Positions 34,779-47,277 of a stretch of DNA of 64,000 nt are shown piece after piece. The translations under genes were made by a program, and so were the position numbers. Position 1 is the stretch's first letter, and every line of letters starts with the position of its first letter. Location of the stretch: the NCBI GenBank assembly GCA_029948255.1, contig JALIZF010001506.1:124001-188000 (forward strand). The letters are read 5' to 3'. Source of the stretch: Telmatactis stephensoni. Its lineage: Eukaryota; Cnidaria; Anthozoa; Actiniaria; Isophelliidae. The notes beneath the pieces were generated by a model. That model had not been told where the DNA came from and ran no database searches. It saw nothing but the letters and a program-made list of their open reading frames with translations.

Positions 34779-35050
34779 GCACGCTGCAAAAACGCGCGAG
34801 TAAATTTACTCAAAAACTTGAGTAAATCAATGCGTCTACATACAGTAATCAGAAGTTCACTTATCCGAGTAAATTTACTCAGTTATTTGAGTAAAGGGTG
34901 CTCAGTTACTCAAATAACGTCCTGAGTAACTGCGTATCCTCTACTCAAATAACTGAGTAAATTTACTCGGATAAGTGAATTACTGTGGACGCCCCGATTT
35001 ATTCAAGCTTTTGAGAAAATTTACTAGTCGCATGCACGTTTTTGTAGTGC
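34779..35050. mobile_element. Fold-back MITE, family D copy 1
   Basis: The ends GCTGCAAAAACGCGCGAGTA and the inverse near 35020-35050 enclose multiple GAGTAAATTTACTC self-complementary motifs. It is larger and more diverged than the copy at 35883 and has an extra central segment. Confidence 0.8.
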
Positions 35051-35435
35051 ACTAGTAACCTTACTTCTAGAGCTGTTAGTACCTGTTTTGATTTATACAA
35101 CTCACACAATAATAAAAGTGGTTTCTTTTTTATTGATATAATTATCAAAACTGTAAAAAAAATTCTACGTCTGCATTAAGACTATTTGCTCCTAATATAC
35201 GTCTTTCATGAATAAATCTTGACTCAAAGAATCTCTTTCATTTCAATGTTTTGCTTGAAAGAACGTTCAGTCCTTGACTGACATTTTCACACCATGAAAT
35301 CAAAGCGACAAAGTTTCGATTGGCAACCGAATGCGCTCCGACGCTGTGTCGATCAATTGACTACACAGTGCTCATTTATAATACCGTTTATAAAATAACT
35401 ATAATATAACGCTCGCTCTTATTTTATAAAAGAAG

Positions 35436-35576
35436 TAAAAAACGGTTTTTCTGTTTTTGATAGCCTGATGAAAACACTTGTGATGTTGGGAAAACACTCG
35501 AGAATTACGCTATCTCGTGTTCTCTCAACACGCGTGTTTTGTTCAGACTATCAAACACGGAAAACAGTTATTTATT
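35436..35576. mobile_element. Fold-back MITE, family E copy 1
   Basis: TTTTTGATAGCCTGATGAAA with a TGTGATGTTGGGAAAACACT arm is inverted on the right (CTCTCAACACGCGTGTTTTG, then ACTATCAAACACGG). It is the same family as 59870-60045, but more decayed. Confidence 0.7.
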
Positions 35577-35882
35577 GCTTAAATCAAATGTTCAACCACA
35601 TTTCCAATTTTGTATTCCAATTCCTTTTAAAGGAAAAAATTAACACTTTGAGCTCAAACTCTTTCAATTCCTAAAAAATGTGCGCAACATTTATGAAAGG
35701 TCCCGAGTCTGCGTTTTACTAGGCTGAGCATGCGTAGTAACTGGCGTGAATGACATACGTCATTTTTTATAAATATTCATACTAGAGAATCTGTCTTATA
35801 AAATCTGTGCATCATAAGAAACATTTGATTAAATAACCTCTTAAGCCACTAAAAAATCGTATTTTGCCACCGTGATGTGATA

Positions 35883-36095
35883 CACTGCAAAAACGCGCGA
35901 GTAAATTTACTCAAAGGCTTGAGTAAATCGGTGCATCCACTGTAATTCACTCATTCGAGTAAATTTAATTGTAATTGAGTAATTGCGTACCCTTCTCTCA
36001 AATAACTGAGTAAATTTACTTCGATAAGTGAGTGACTGTGGATGCACCGATTTACTCAAGTTTTTGAGTAAATTTACTCGCGAGTTTTTGCAGTG
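35883..36095. mobile_element. Fold-back MITE, family D copy 2, with TA target duplication
   Basis: It starts CACTGCAAAAACGCGCGAGT and ends with the inverse (ACTCGCGAGTTTTTGCAGTG), flanked by TA on both sides (35881-35882, 36096-36097). The TA duplication suggests mobilisation by a Tc1/mariner- or ITm-type transposase. Copy 1 lies 0.8 kb away. Confidence 0.88.
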
Positions 36096-36142
36096 TAGTA
36101 ACATACCAAGGCAAAAGAACAATTGTTACGTATTCTGTAACC

Positions 36143-36613
36143 AAAATACAGTAAAAACCCGCGTATAGAACTTGTAGGCTTAAATTTTGGCATTAACTCT
36201 CCATTTTATAAGATACTGTTGACCCTAAATTTGAAACAGGTTCCTATTTGAGAAATTAGAAAAACACCAAAAAATAAAGCCAGTGTATCTGTCAATCTAA
36301 GTGTACAAAATCTCTTGTATAATCACTATAAAAATAGGCAGTGCTCTACGCAAAGAATCGCCTTTACTTATTAGAGATTGATATAGTCGTTTCACAAAAT
36401 TATGTATATTGATACACAAGGAAGGGACCACACCCATATTGAACTAGTATTTTTTTACCAGTAGCGGCATTGTTTCCTCTTGAGAAAATATAAGAACCTA
36501 TTGAAGACCTAAAAAGCCTAAATCTTTAGTCAATGAGCTGCAAATATATAAGAAAGTATTTAGGCTAAATCGTGGGTTCTTATACGCGGGTTTTTATATT
36601 AATACTGTATTTT
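36143..36613. mobile_element. Inverted-terminal-repeat element (~470 bp)
   Basis: AAAATACAGTAAAAACCCGC and the continuing GTATAGAA pair with TTCTTATACGCGGGTTTTTA ...TACTGTATTTT at the right. The interior is AT-rich with no transposase frame. It ends about 230 bp from the stop codon of the channel gene. Confidence 0.7.
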
Positions 36614-36843
36614 CAATTGTGAAAGAAATGCAAGATCTTCGGAAATTAATGGTAAGATCTTTCGAAGCCTCAGATCTCCTCATCATTTTCTTAAATAAAA
36701 CTATAAATAGTAATAATTGCCCGTAAAAGGTTCTTTTCTTGAAATTCTTGAATTTTCTTGAAATTACTGTCTTTGACTTCCATTTAACAAAACGTTTTTA
36801 ATAAATATACTGCAAGCATTCGAGACAAACATTGAACTCCAAG

Positions 36844-39800
36844 TTAAAGTCCAAATATGTCTGAAAAAGAGAAAATGGATATCCAATAGATCAAGTTAAA
36901 GGCGATAAACGACAAAGGGAAGAATACCAGGGCGTATCCATCTATTGACGACACGAACTTTTCTGTGTAGATTAAGCTCTTTAATTTGTCAAATGGATAG
37001 CTTGAGGTTGGTCTCCTCGGCGGTAAATGTATAATTCCGTTTCTGGATTTTCTTGGTGAATCGTTGTTTGGTTGGAGAAATGATTCTCTTTCCTCCTGCA
37101 TTTCCATCATGACTATTTGAGTACTGCAAATCTTCCCATTGTCCATCTTAGTCTGTCAAAAAAAGTAATAAAACAACATATTTATGATTGAGAACAATTA
37201 AAAAGTTACTCCAGTTTCCTGTTACTAGAGACCGCTGAGCTTCTTGACAAAAGGCGCATTTTTACAGGGATAGCCTCATTTTCAAGAAAGACCCATGGGA
37301 GTAAACTTGTTAAGAACAACAACAACAAAAATCGAGTTTACTCCCATGGGTCTTTCTTGAAAATGAGGCTATCCCTGTAAAAATGTCTTCTTTTGTTAAG
37401 AAGCTCAGCGGTTTCTAGTAACTGGAAACTGGACTATTGGTCCAAAATTTGATCATATTTAGATGCTAATTTGCGCTATATAAGCAATAAAATGGTATTG
37501 TTGGACTTCTCTATCTCTGTACATCAATCAAAAGTCACTTTTTCAAAGGCAATCCTTTAATTTAACCTACTTCGGTTTAAATTATCTCAGTCTTTGTGAT
37601 TAGCATAGTGTGTTTTATGAAAAGTGACTCCGTAAGCGACTCGCATCATAGTTTACAATGGTCACATTGCGTCTTTCCTCGAAAGATAACACTTAACAAA
37701 ATGAAGTGAGAATAACGTGAAATTTTTCGTTTTACTGGGTGAGGACTTAAGTTACTTCCACACTATTTCAGGTAAACTTGAAAAGGTGCATCCTTTTAGC
37801 TTTTTAGCTACACTTTGGCCCTCCGATCGCTCAAGCCTTCTTAGCAGACTCTTAGCAGGACAGCGATAATGGAGAAAAAACATGCGTTTTCAATTCATTG
37901 GGATTAGTGTGAAAGCAGCCTTCGACCACTGCTAACAATAAAATAATTTCACTCGCACTGTCAGAGAATCGATGTTTTTTCCAGAAAAGTTTCGTGTCGA
38001 TTAGCGTCGCATGCATGCCAAAAGCAAAACAAAATAGAAAACGAGATAAGGAAAGAATTCCGGTTAAAAGTAATAGCTTCTAAGAAAGTAATTACTTTTT
38101 GCTTTAATATCTTTTTATCTTGTTGACTTTCAGCTATTTCTGACTCTATATCTGCATGCTGTTTCCGCCACTCCTCTTGTCTCTGCTTAAATTTTTTCAG
38201 GACTTTTGAAAACCAAAGAACTATAGAATACTCCAGAAGTGTCGCGAATACAAATAGAAAACATCCTATTAAATACTTGTCAATGGTCTTGACGTAGTTG
38301 ACCTGAAGAAAAAAAAAGCGATTGTTAATCAGCTTGTAGCTTAGGTACAGACAAGGAACTCAACAATTATTCAACAGAATTGGACAGAAATGCATAACCA
38401 GGAGACTGAGACACATCACGAGATATGATTGGTCAAGAGCCGTGTGTGAATAATTTTTATATAATAATTGGTATATTACGCACGCTCTGATTGGTCGAGA
38501 ACCGTGTGTAATTACAATACACACGCATAAATGACGTCATTGAATCTTATGCGAGCTCTGATTGGTTGAAATGCTTCGATGAACTGATATACGCCATCTG
38601 TGCATCTATTAGAGTACAGACGCACGGACGCACGGAAAAACGGAATATATTTGTTAAACAGACGCACAAATTACGTCACAGAATATTGACGCCTTTTGTG
38701 CATCTCTTAGAGTACTGACGCACGAAAAAAAAAATTATTAGTTAAACTTATTTACAAATCTACACACCTTTGGCATTGAATTATTCAGCATATTTAACAC
38801 TGTAACTACAGTCAATACAGAGGTGACGCCTAACGTGACACGTGCTGGTGCTTGTTCACGTGGTAAAAGAAACGCGACCCAGGAAATTACTACGATTAGC
38901 GAACATGGTCCATAGACGTGAATTACAAAGTAACTGTACAGCCTTTCGAACACAAATGTTGATTTAAGTCCAGACCAGTTTCCTAGAAAATCAAATAAAT
39001 GTTTTCAATTTTAATCTGACGGTACAACATTGTAATATTACTTCTATGAAACGGTAACGAGTCACTCTATGAAATCATGCTCTAACGTATAACTCCATGT
39101 GGACTTCGACCACTTTTGTATTAAGGGTAGCAATATGCTGCATGCAGAGATTACAGCAGTGATTACACCAATTTGTATTAGTATTCACCAACATAAGAGC
39201 TATTACAAATCCTGCATTCTGATTGGCTCCCTAGCCTCGGGCTATTGGTGATAGCCCGAGTTGAGAGGAAGCGCGAGTAATAATATCAATAAAACATTTT
39301 TCTCTCTTTGTTTTGTTTAGTCTCATTCACCTTTGGCCCAATATGTTGGTAAATACTAAAACAATTAGACCTCTCGGCCTCATGGACTACGAGTTTGAAT
39401 AGCCCATTCGGCCTACGGCCTCATGGGCTATTGACTCGTAGTCCATTCGGCCTCGAGGTCTAATTGTTAATTAGTTACTGAAGCCGGCTGCAGTAACTTT
39501 CTGGTATAATTACTGGTCAACTTCATAATCACCAAAATCACCAAAATTGTTGTATTTGAGGCAAATTTTAATTTTTAAAAAATGAAGTATTGTATGAGCA
39601 TGCGTACTTCTGTCGACTGTATATCCCACCTACGTTTTGATGCTAACGTTTGTTATAATAAAGAAAGTCTTACAAGACTTTATTTCTGACTTTATTTCTG
39701 GTGAGCTGGATTTTGAAAAGGCTCCGAAAAGTACTGTGGCTGGTAACTAAGGAGTGACATTACTTTCTTAATTACCCAACTGCTGCATCATTCACGCATT

Positions 39801-42800
39801 TCAATATTACGCACATGTGTACCTGTTGAGTCTAAATGCGAAGAGCGTTCTTACGTGTGCCTTGAATGTCCACAGTGAGGTGCTTGCAATGCGCCCCTGC
39901 CTCTCCCCTCCCTCTTTCATAATGGGTAATTCGTCTTACGCTATGTGCGTTATACAGAGTGTAAACTACACATTGAGATCACATATTAAAGGTAGGATAA
40001 ACAATGATGAAGAAATCAGAGAGGAGTGGAACCCTGAATCTCTTGCTTAGAAGTCCGCGTACCAACAACTTTAAGCTACCCTCAGCTGCTTCTAAATGTT
40101 TTAGCAAAGACTCTACAAAATGCTTTTAATATCATTGGTCGGAGTCTTTTATAACTAATTAGTTGGTATATATCTTACCTACAACATATTGATTGTGCAG
40201 TGTTGCCAGTTGGACTTCTGTTAGCTTGTATTGAGGTAGCATCCTTAAGGTTTTGGGAACAAAACCCATCCCATCGTCTTTTTCGATTTCCCATTTAAAA
40301 ACAATGTGTTGGGTGCTGTAGCCATCTATGGGGAAGATAACAGAGGTAGTAAACACCTAGGAAGGCAGCAACTGCGTGTATAATACAAAACTATCGTTTT
40401 CTTTGCATTGTTCACATTTGTGCTGCTAATGCAAAAAAGCAGAATCAATGTTATAATTGCTTTGTATTCACAAGAGGCGAAGCGGTCATTCACTTTTTCT
40501 ATGTCGATGTATGGCGTAGTTGCAAGAGAAATTGTCTTGTACAAGAGAAAAACAAACGTATTTTCACGGTTTGCTCTCTCTGCTTCTCTCTTTTCACCCG
40601 GCTCCCCTCCCTTCCTAATACCCCCTTAAATCATACACCTTTCCTTCCCCCTTTCTTACTGTTTCTTGTACTTTGGAACTTTATCTACAGTCGGTTTTCT
40701 TAATTATTATATTTTAAAAATATCAACTTACAGCTTTCTATTGTCAAAGGACAATGTTGTGTATCCATTGGAAATGTTCTTAAATCCATCGGACAGGACA
40801 GACGAATAGTCACTCTAAACAAATCAAATGACTGGTTGTTATAATTAATAAGGGGTATAATTATAAAATATAAATTTAATTATTGATTATAGATAAAATA
40901 ATTTCCTCATATAACTTTCTTCTCATATAGCAGCATGAGATAGATAATGTTGCAAACGTCTGTGGACAGAGACATATTCCCCCTCTCCCTTTCCCTTTCC
41001 GTCCCCCTTGCCCCTTAGGGTCGCTAAGATTGTGGGTAGGCATTACAAAAGCTATTTATAAAGCCTCACGATGATCAACAAAACAGTTCACATCAAGTTT
41101 ACACCTCGCCCCTATACACCAAAAAACGTCATTTGACGATGTTCAAAATCAAGACCAAAGCCGAAAAGTAAATGAAGTTTCGCACCAGATTTCAGGCTCA
41201 GATTTCAGCCGTCAGGAATTCACGCGCCCGCGATACTCATCCCGTCATCCCTGTCACGTCACGGGGATGAGTATCGCGGGCGCAGGAATCCCTGACGGCT
41301 GAAATCTGAGCCTAACCCTTCGTGCAATCTGGGCAAGTTGTGCATTAATTTTGATGTCTAGCTACATACCGTGCATTATACTGTACTATCCCTCCAGGAC
41401 CTATCATTATCATGATATTATCTTTGGTAACTTTATGAAAACTTCCATGTTTTGCATTTACAAAGTACGAGTCAGGCATCCATATTCGATCCATTACTGT
41501 GTTACTAAGGAACATTGTTGAGTTGAGCCCGTGTTCCATGCGTTCATCTCGCCATGCCTGGCGTAGGAAAATGTCTAGTGTGTAATCCTGCGAAAGTTAA
41601 GGGGAAAGAAAATAGAAGGAAAAAGAGATTATTTAAACAAGCTTTTCAGAACTATCAAAAAGAATCAAACCTCGCCTTATACTACGAAAGCTTGTTCTTT
41701 AAGATTGTATCGAGGTCTATGCGATCAGAGATCACAGAAATTTAGGTCCCGTCCACACGGAAACGCTTTTATAAACGATTAAAATGTAAACGAATAAAAA
41801 TGTCTCTGTCCATATGAAAACGATAGATGAGCGTCATAGTTACTTTGACGTGTTTTCAAAAATGAGCGTTTACAGTGAAAACGCCAGCGATTTCGTGTGG
41901 ACGAGACATGAAACGCTCAAAAATTTGTGCGTTTACATATCAAAACGTCTCCGTGTGGACAGAGCCTAAGAGATCAGGGCCCGCTTTTCGAAATACCGCG
42001 GTTAATTTTACGGGCCTTTAAATTTACGGAAAAAATCAAATTATTTGAGTGCGCAAGCATCCGTAAACTGCCTGTAAAATCATAGAATATGAAAATGTTA
42101 ATTGGCGCTTCGAGAAACAACGTCGTCGACTTTATCAGGCAAGTAACGGGCCCGCAAAGCTATTAGGTTTTTCAAGAAACATGCACCAGATCTTGCAATA
42201 GCTGCCAAATTGACTCATGAGGTCTATATAAAAAATAAACTCCGATTTCAGGGAGGCTTTATAAACGTTTATCCGGTGGCAATTTTAGTTGCAATGTTTG
42301 CATGGGACTCATTATAACAAGTTTTGGCAGTTTCTAGGATACACAACATAAAATAAACCGTAGACCTGACATTTTAATTCATTTATTTTCAAAGCGCTAT
42401 CTCGGTAAAATGTTTTGTTTTGCCTTGTCATCACAGCGGAATTGGTGTATTTTAAGATCATTTAAAGGCGAAACATAGCAAAGTATTCCCAGTACTGATT
42501 GAAATTTGGAAGGTTCCCTCAATTAACTCGTAATATTATTTGTGAGAAATAAAGTATATGTGCGCAATCGTTTTATCTAGAATCAAATAGAAGTGATTAA
42601 TTATTTCATAAGACGTCAGTGTCGCTTACCATATCAACAACATTGATTGAATCAATGGAAAGAACCCAGAATCCAACAGTGACAACCACGGGACCATCTA
42701 CAACAATAATTCGATTATCAAATACGATGTACCTTAATGTTACTATCTTTAGCGACTACTAAATTTAGCGATTTTTATTAAATAACAATTTTATTACGCT

Positions 42801-45800
42801 TGACCAAAGATGCCAAAGAATTTAAATTTTATCGAGTACATAATTTAACGATTTTGATGAAAATTCGCTAAATTTTGTTGTCGCTGAAAATAATAACTTT
42901 AAAGTATACAGATCCTGCTCAGTTTCACGTAATCCAAGTACAGAGGTGTATTGTTATAAACAAAATATAAATATTTTAGTTTACACTCCCCTGTAAGGCG
43001 GTTTGTCAGTGACAATTACTCCCACTACATTTACTACGGTCTCTTAGGCTGGGCTTAGGCCGCCTAGCTGTACTTAGTGAAAGGTGTATTAGCCACTCTA
43101 AATCAAACTCCGAACATTCCATACGTTTAAATGCATCGGTTCAGCTCACGGAAAATCCGGCGTTAGCTGTTGTTATAATCACGGTATTGCGTGCCAGAAA
43201 AATAGCACCATTTTGCTATATAAACAAAAATACAATAGATCTTTTTCGAATCCTGCTGTGAAGCGTTTCGCGGTTTTCATTGATCATGGCCTTGCACGCA
43301 ATATCATTACCTCCATAGTTCGGTCGAAGTCTTTTGTCGTACTTTTCGTGAACCAAAATTCGGTCAAGGATCGCTGAGACACTCCGGTTATCCCTACTGA
43401 GGAGAAAAATAAGTAAAATTATTAAATGCGCCAAGGTAATTTTTTCCCCTGTTTTTGTTATTTATCACAATAAGTGCAAATGATTCTATCCCTATTTTGT
43501 CGACGCAAGTATTGGTGGCTGCAGTTGTTGGTTGATTGTTCAAACGGCCCTAGGTTGTTGTGTTACGCTTGTTCCGATAAACATGCAAAAAAATCTTTGC
43601 TCAAACCCATCGAAAATATTAGAGCCAGTACGTATTTTGGGGGTAGTTTGCTCACAATGTTTTCCCCAAGAAGTGTTTGAAAAGGTCCATAAAACTAGAC
43701 ATTCGTCGAAAACTAGCTTCACAGTTTGCATTTAAATATTCTAGGACAACCTCAGTTAATTGCGTTTTGTGTCTGTGTTCTAAAATGCTGATCGCAACAA
43801 CTATCAAGTGCATAAAACTGTCGTTAAGTCAGATCAAGCTCATTCTAAATTGAGATTCACATTCTATTCAGGAAAAGAAAAGAGAAATATTTAGAAGAAA
43901 GGAAAACGAAAAACGTGCGGCTTTTATGTTTTAGATTATATCACGTATCGCAAAGTTATGTATGGAATCAAAATGGTCTGTATATGCAGCCATAAATTAA
44001 ATGTGTCAGTAATTTCAAAAGTATGAAAACATTTTCTAAACTGACATGTTTGATAACAGAAATCCTTTTTTCAAAACAAAACAAAACAAAAAACAAAATA
44101 AAACAAAACAAACAAATCAAGGCAAAACAAATAATACAAATAAAACAAACCCTCTTAAAACAAAACGTAAAACTTTACTCAGTTTTTGTTGGAACCATTT
44201 CTAAACTTTTTCTTTTTGACAGGAATTTCAAATTTTGATAAATCCACTTTGTGGCTTAGAGCTTTCTCGTTAACAAAGTATTTTCTCTGGGTATTACCCT
44301 ACGGCTAAAATTTCTCCCCAAGAGTCAAACTAAAAACATGCAAAATTGATTCCAAGTATTCCTGCAGTGACCGCCTTTGATACTTTTGCAAAGTAAATAA
44401 ATCCAAGTGGTTTACGACTGTGGTTTGAAAGGTTGAAACCTTTGTCAATGGTTTTTCTTACTGAGCAATGCTGAGTGTCTTGGGCGATGATCATGAAAAG
44501 TTGAATGTGTGGGTTAAAAACATTTACTAGGACACGTGAAGTTCATGAAAGAGGAGGTTTAATGAGGTATTTGTCGGCGGAAAACTCCTAGACATACATA
44601 TAGAATATAGAACTTACTAAAAAACAAGTGCTTCAAGCTGGTAAATGTCTTTTGAAGGCATTGCAAAGTCCAAATAGATAAGCAATCAAACAGCTGGGGA
44701 TACCGCCATATTCATGCGATATATAAGGTGTGTGCGGCAACAAACAGTTCAAAAGAGTGAAGCTTAAGGGAAGGGTTGATTCAAGTCGAGGCTGTGGTGG
44801 ATAAGTTTATCATTCACTGTATTTTATCCACCTAGCCTCGACTTGAATCTATTGTTTTGTGTTTATAAGTCATGCATATTCAGGAAAGGTCTATACTGTC
44901 ACAGAAAAATGTGTTAACATATTTATCAAAACCGTATATATACAGACGAATCATTAGCCAGGAAGATGCTTAAAGATGTAATCAAGCCAGAGTATTTTCA
45001 AAAACTATATCCTCTTATATATGAACACAATCATGTAAATATATTTAAAATGTATCTAAAAATTGATCATATAAATACCATGTAAAATAAACTAAAACTG
45101 AATTGATCATGTAAGTCATGTAAATGTAAAATAACCTAAAAATTGATCATGTAAATACCATGTAAAATGTATCTAAACAATTGATCATGTAAATAACATG
45201 TAAAATAACCTAAAAATTGATCATGTAAATACCATGTAAAATGTATCTAAAAAAAATGATCATGTAAATACCATGTAAAAATTTCTATGCATGGAAATTA
45301 TTTTAACTATTTTACGCGTTCTGAGTGTAAATTTCCAAATAAAATCATATAAAAACTACAGTCATTCTCAAAATGGTTGTCCATCATCATCCTGAAAGAA
45401 GTGCCATGCATGTAATTGCAATTATTTTATTATTAGCAATCGATATAGAAGCACTATAGAAAGGAAATATAGAACGAAATTACAATATTTAAGATAAAAC
45501 TATTTTCTTGTGTTGGTCATCATTTCTTTAAGGACTGGTGTATGTAAAACAGTAACTGAAACCATGTAGAACTGCCACTGAATTGCTGGATCTACAAATG
45601 GTTTTTACATAATTTTTACGTAAATGATTCAAATATTTTCCAGTGATTTCTGAGTACAACACAACAAAATGATTCCATAACGTTATATAAAAGCCACCCA
45701 TACTCCACATAAGTAAGCAAGAACCTCAAAATAAATGCTGACAAGTTCAGGCTTAAAAAGAGAGTACATAGCTTTATTTGTTGTTCAGACCCTTTCCAAT

Positions 45801-47277
45801 GGATAAAATCAGGCTTTAGATAACTTAATCACTTTATCCGCCGGCTGTTACACAGCCAAGCGGGAAAGACACGAAAAAAAAAAAAAAAGAAAAAAAAAAG
45901 GAAGATAACATCTCCATGTACTTGATTCTATGCTGATTACTTTCTACAACATCAGGTGGCGGAGTCAAATTGTGAATTACAATATTGTTTCTAACCGCAA
46001 TATGTTTGAGTATAGGATGTTTTCAATTTCAGCTTTAATTTGCTTCGAGTTGTGGGTGCGATCAGATATCATGGGCAAACTAAAGTAAGAAGCGAGGCGG
46101 TTGTTGAATTCGAATGGGATTACAACGATTTATAATTCAAGTGTGCTGTTGGGGAGTTTCCAATTTTTTTAGGTGATCCATTTGCACAAAGAAACGTAAC
46201 AAAATAGAGAGCTTAATTTGCAAAACTGTGACGTGTTGACACGTGAATGGACATTTCGGGTTTTTTTTCATCATTCACTGGCTAGTTCTTGCAAAAATCG
46301 TATCGATGCGGAATCGTTTTGGATTTGATTTCAAAAAGATACCGGCATAGTACGCCTTTTCGCTACACGTATTCCAAAACAGTGCAGACATTTCCAAGAC
46401 CGACCCCATCATTCCTAGACTTCATCAGTTACATCAAGGTTTGTATTTCGCTCAATAGTATACGAAATTAATTCTAGAAGCATGTAAGAATATGTTACAC
46501 CCACACTTCAAGTACTACATGTTTACGCAGCACCTAAACACCTACCTTGTTAAATTATGATAAGTAACAAAAATATCTGATAAGACTTTTTGTGGAAATG
46601 AATTTGATTCGATCACTGAATGCTGAGAAATAGCTTATTGCAAATTCACTCAAGTGACTTGCAATGATTTCTCGGGAAAGTTTCTGTGATTTTTTGTACT
46701 TTTTTTTATCCCGAACTATTTATATATATATTTTTTCACACGAACGCTTTAAAAGTGTCCAAAACACGGCTGCAAGGAATACTAAGACCGAGTTTGGCCT
46801 CAGTTCTTGGCTGTATTGGCGTGCAGTGCTTGAGCTTGCATTGCTTTATAATGATGAATAGACACAGACATTATATTAAATTACTCCAAATACTACTGCG
46901 AATAAAAATATTTTCATTGATGATAAAGATTTGACGTGTTTTAGTTGGAATAAAAACAAAACTTAATTCCCGGCAACTTCAGCAATTAAGTTTCATGTCA
47001 CCCAAGTTAATGCGACAGTCTGCCTATGACAAATTCATCATTCCTTGTTCAAAATACTTTAGCTAGTGAAAATGCAGAGAAGCTCTGCTTGAAAGTATTT
47101 TTAGACAGGTTTTGGATATAGATCTTCATTCAAGACAATTAAACTGGTTACCTATAATACATATATTATCAACAAAACATCAAAAGAAACGATGAGCAAA
47201 TCATTATGTACTTACATTTCAGGACTTGATGAATGAACAGTTACGATGCCAGCTAAAAATGCCAAAATGAAAATCAT
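36844..47277 (-). CDS. GABA-A-like Cys-loop anion channel subunit, complete, 464 aa, nine exons
   Basis: Exons in transcript order: 47277-47216, 43396-43311, 42697-42630, 41587-41370, 40814-40732, 40325-40179, 38982-38768, 38302-38096 and 37152-36844. All are GT-AG with continuous phase. The signal peptide is MIFILAFLAGIVTVHSS. Loop D is DIFLRQAW, loop A PDSYFVNAKHG, and the Cys-loop runs Cys152-Cys166 (CPMDLRTFPMDTQHC, 13 residues between). Loop B is ESYGYST with the Glu171-Ser172-Tyr173 trio seen in GABA-A beta subunits. Sequons are at Asn94 and Asn223. M1 starts at about Tyr237; M2 is PARVTLGVTSVLTVVT with the PAR anion-selectivity signature, 9' Leu278 and 6' Thr275. M3 is in YVKTIDKYLIGCFLFVFATLLEY. 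A charged M3-M4 loop follows, then M4 at 435-453. Loop C (NQYVVGNWSGLK) lacks the usual aromatic-rich pattern, so the agonist is uncertain (GABA, glycine or another). An inhibitory chloride current is inferred. Confidence 0.93.
37210..37433. mobile_element. Long near-perfect inverted repeat in the last channel intron
   Basis: The left arm from CCAGTTTCCTGTTACTAGAG through AAGAAAGACCCATGGGAGTA (about 95 bp) is repeated inverted on the right with few mismatches, separated by about 30 bp containing AACAACAACAAC. Transcription of the channel gene would give a long RNA hairpin 60 nt upstream of the last exon. Confidence 0.9.
38395..38735. repeat. Short direct repeats (ATTGGTC, AGAGTACNGACGCACG)
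   Basis: GATTGGTC(A/G)AGA(G/A)CCGTGTGT occurs twice (about 38429 and 38490) and TTAGAGTACTGACGCACG-like units twice (about 38610 and 38707), in the channel intron upstream of the M3 exon. No gene. Confidence 0.5.
39361..39468. mobile_element. Fold-back element with GC-rich arms
   Basis: ACAATTAGACCTCTCGGCCT ... GACTACGAGT pairs with ACTCGTAGTC ... GGCCTCGAGGTCTAATTGT. The centre repeats the CCCATTCGGCCTACGGCC palindrome. It lies in the intron between channel exons 6 and 7. Confidence 0.85.
40030..40082 (-). repeat. tRNA-like fragment
   Basis: The minus strand shows TAGCTTAAAGTTGTTGG (A-box-like) and GGGTTCCACTCC (B-box-like) at near-tRNA spacing. Arms are poorly paired; SINE or tRNA pseudogene, in a channel intron. 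Confidence 0.35.
41191..41315. mobile_element. Fold-back element, GC-rich hairpin
   Basis: TTCAGGCTCAGATTTCAGCC ... GCCCGCGATACTCATCCC pairs with GGGGATGAGTATCGCGGGCG ... GGCTGAAATCTGAGCCTAA over arms of about 50 bp. It is 55 bp from the 3' border of channel exon 4, inside the following intron. Confidence 0.88.
41742..41969. mobile_element. MITE with TTAGGTCCCGTCCACACGG termini
   Basis: The left end TTAGGTCCCGTCCACACGGA and the right end CCGTGTGGACAGAGCCTAA are inverted. The interior holds further AACG-rich inverted segments. It lies in a channel intron. Confidence 0.75.
42737..42897. mobile_element. Inverted-repeat element with CTAAATTTAGCG arms
   Basis: TTTAGCGACTACTAAATTTA at the left pairs imperfectly with AAATTTTGTTGTCGCTGAAA at the right, around an AT-rich centre. 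It is 40 bp upstream of the channel's third exon. Confidence 0.55.
44779..44852. mobile_element. Compact inverted repeat (GATTCAAGTCGAGGCT arms)
   Basis: GATTCAAGTCGAGGCTGTGG TGGATAA and the inverse TTATCCACCTAGCCTCGACTTGAATC leave a loop of about 20 bp. It lies in the first coding intron of the channel gene. Confidence 0.85.
45020..45290. repeat. ~37-bp tandem repeat built on TTGATCATGTAAATACCATG
   Basis: Six to seven degenerate units alternate endings AAAATGTATCTAAA and AAAATAACCTAAA, suggesting a higher-order ~74-bp dimer. It lies in the first coding intron of the channel gene. Confidence 0.85.

Larger units (their letters stand above)
33183..36843. other. Region between the channel 3' end and the adaptor 5' end
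   Basis: No gene is supported. The stretch is dominated by inverted-repeat elements (34779-35050, 35436-35576, 35883-36095, 36143-36613), listed separately. Confidence 0.5.

Noticed and set aside
43216..43434. ATG at 43434 with a hydrophobic MAHLIILLIFLL start as the channel's signal peptide
   Set aside because: The hydrophobic stretch is the T-rich tract before a good acceptor at 43396. An upstream exon (47277-47216) gives a better signal peptide and joins in phase.
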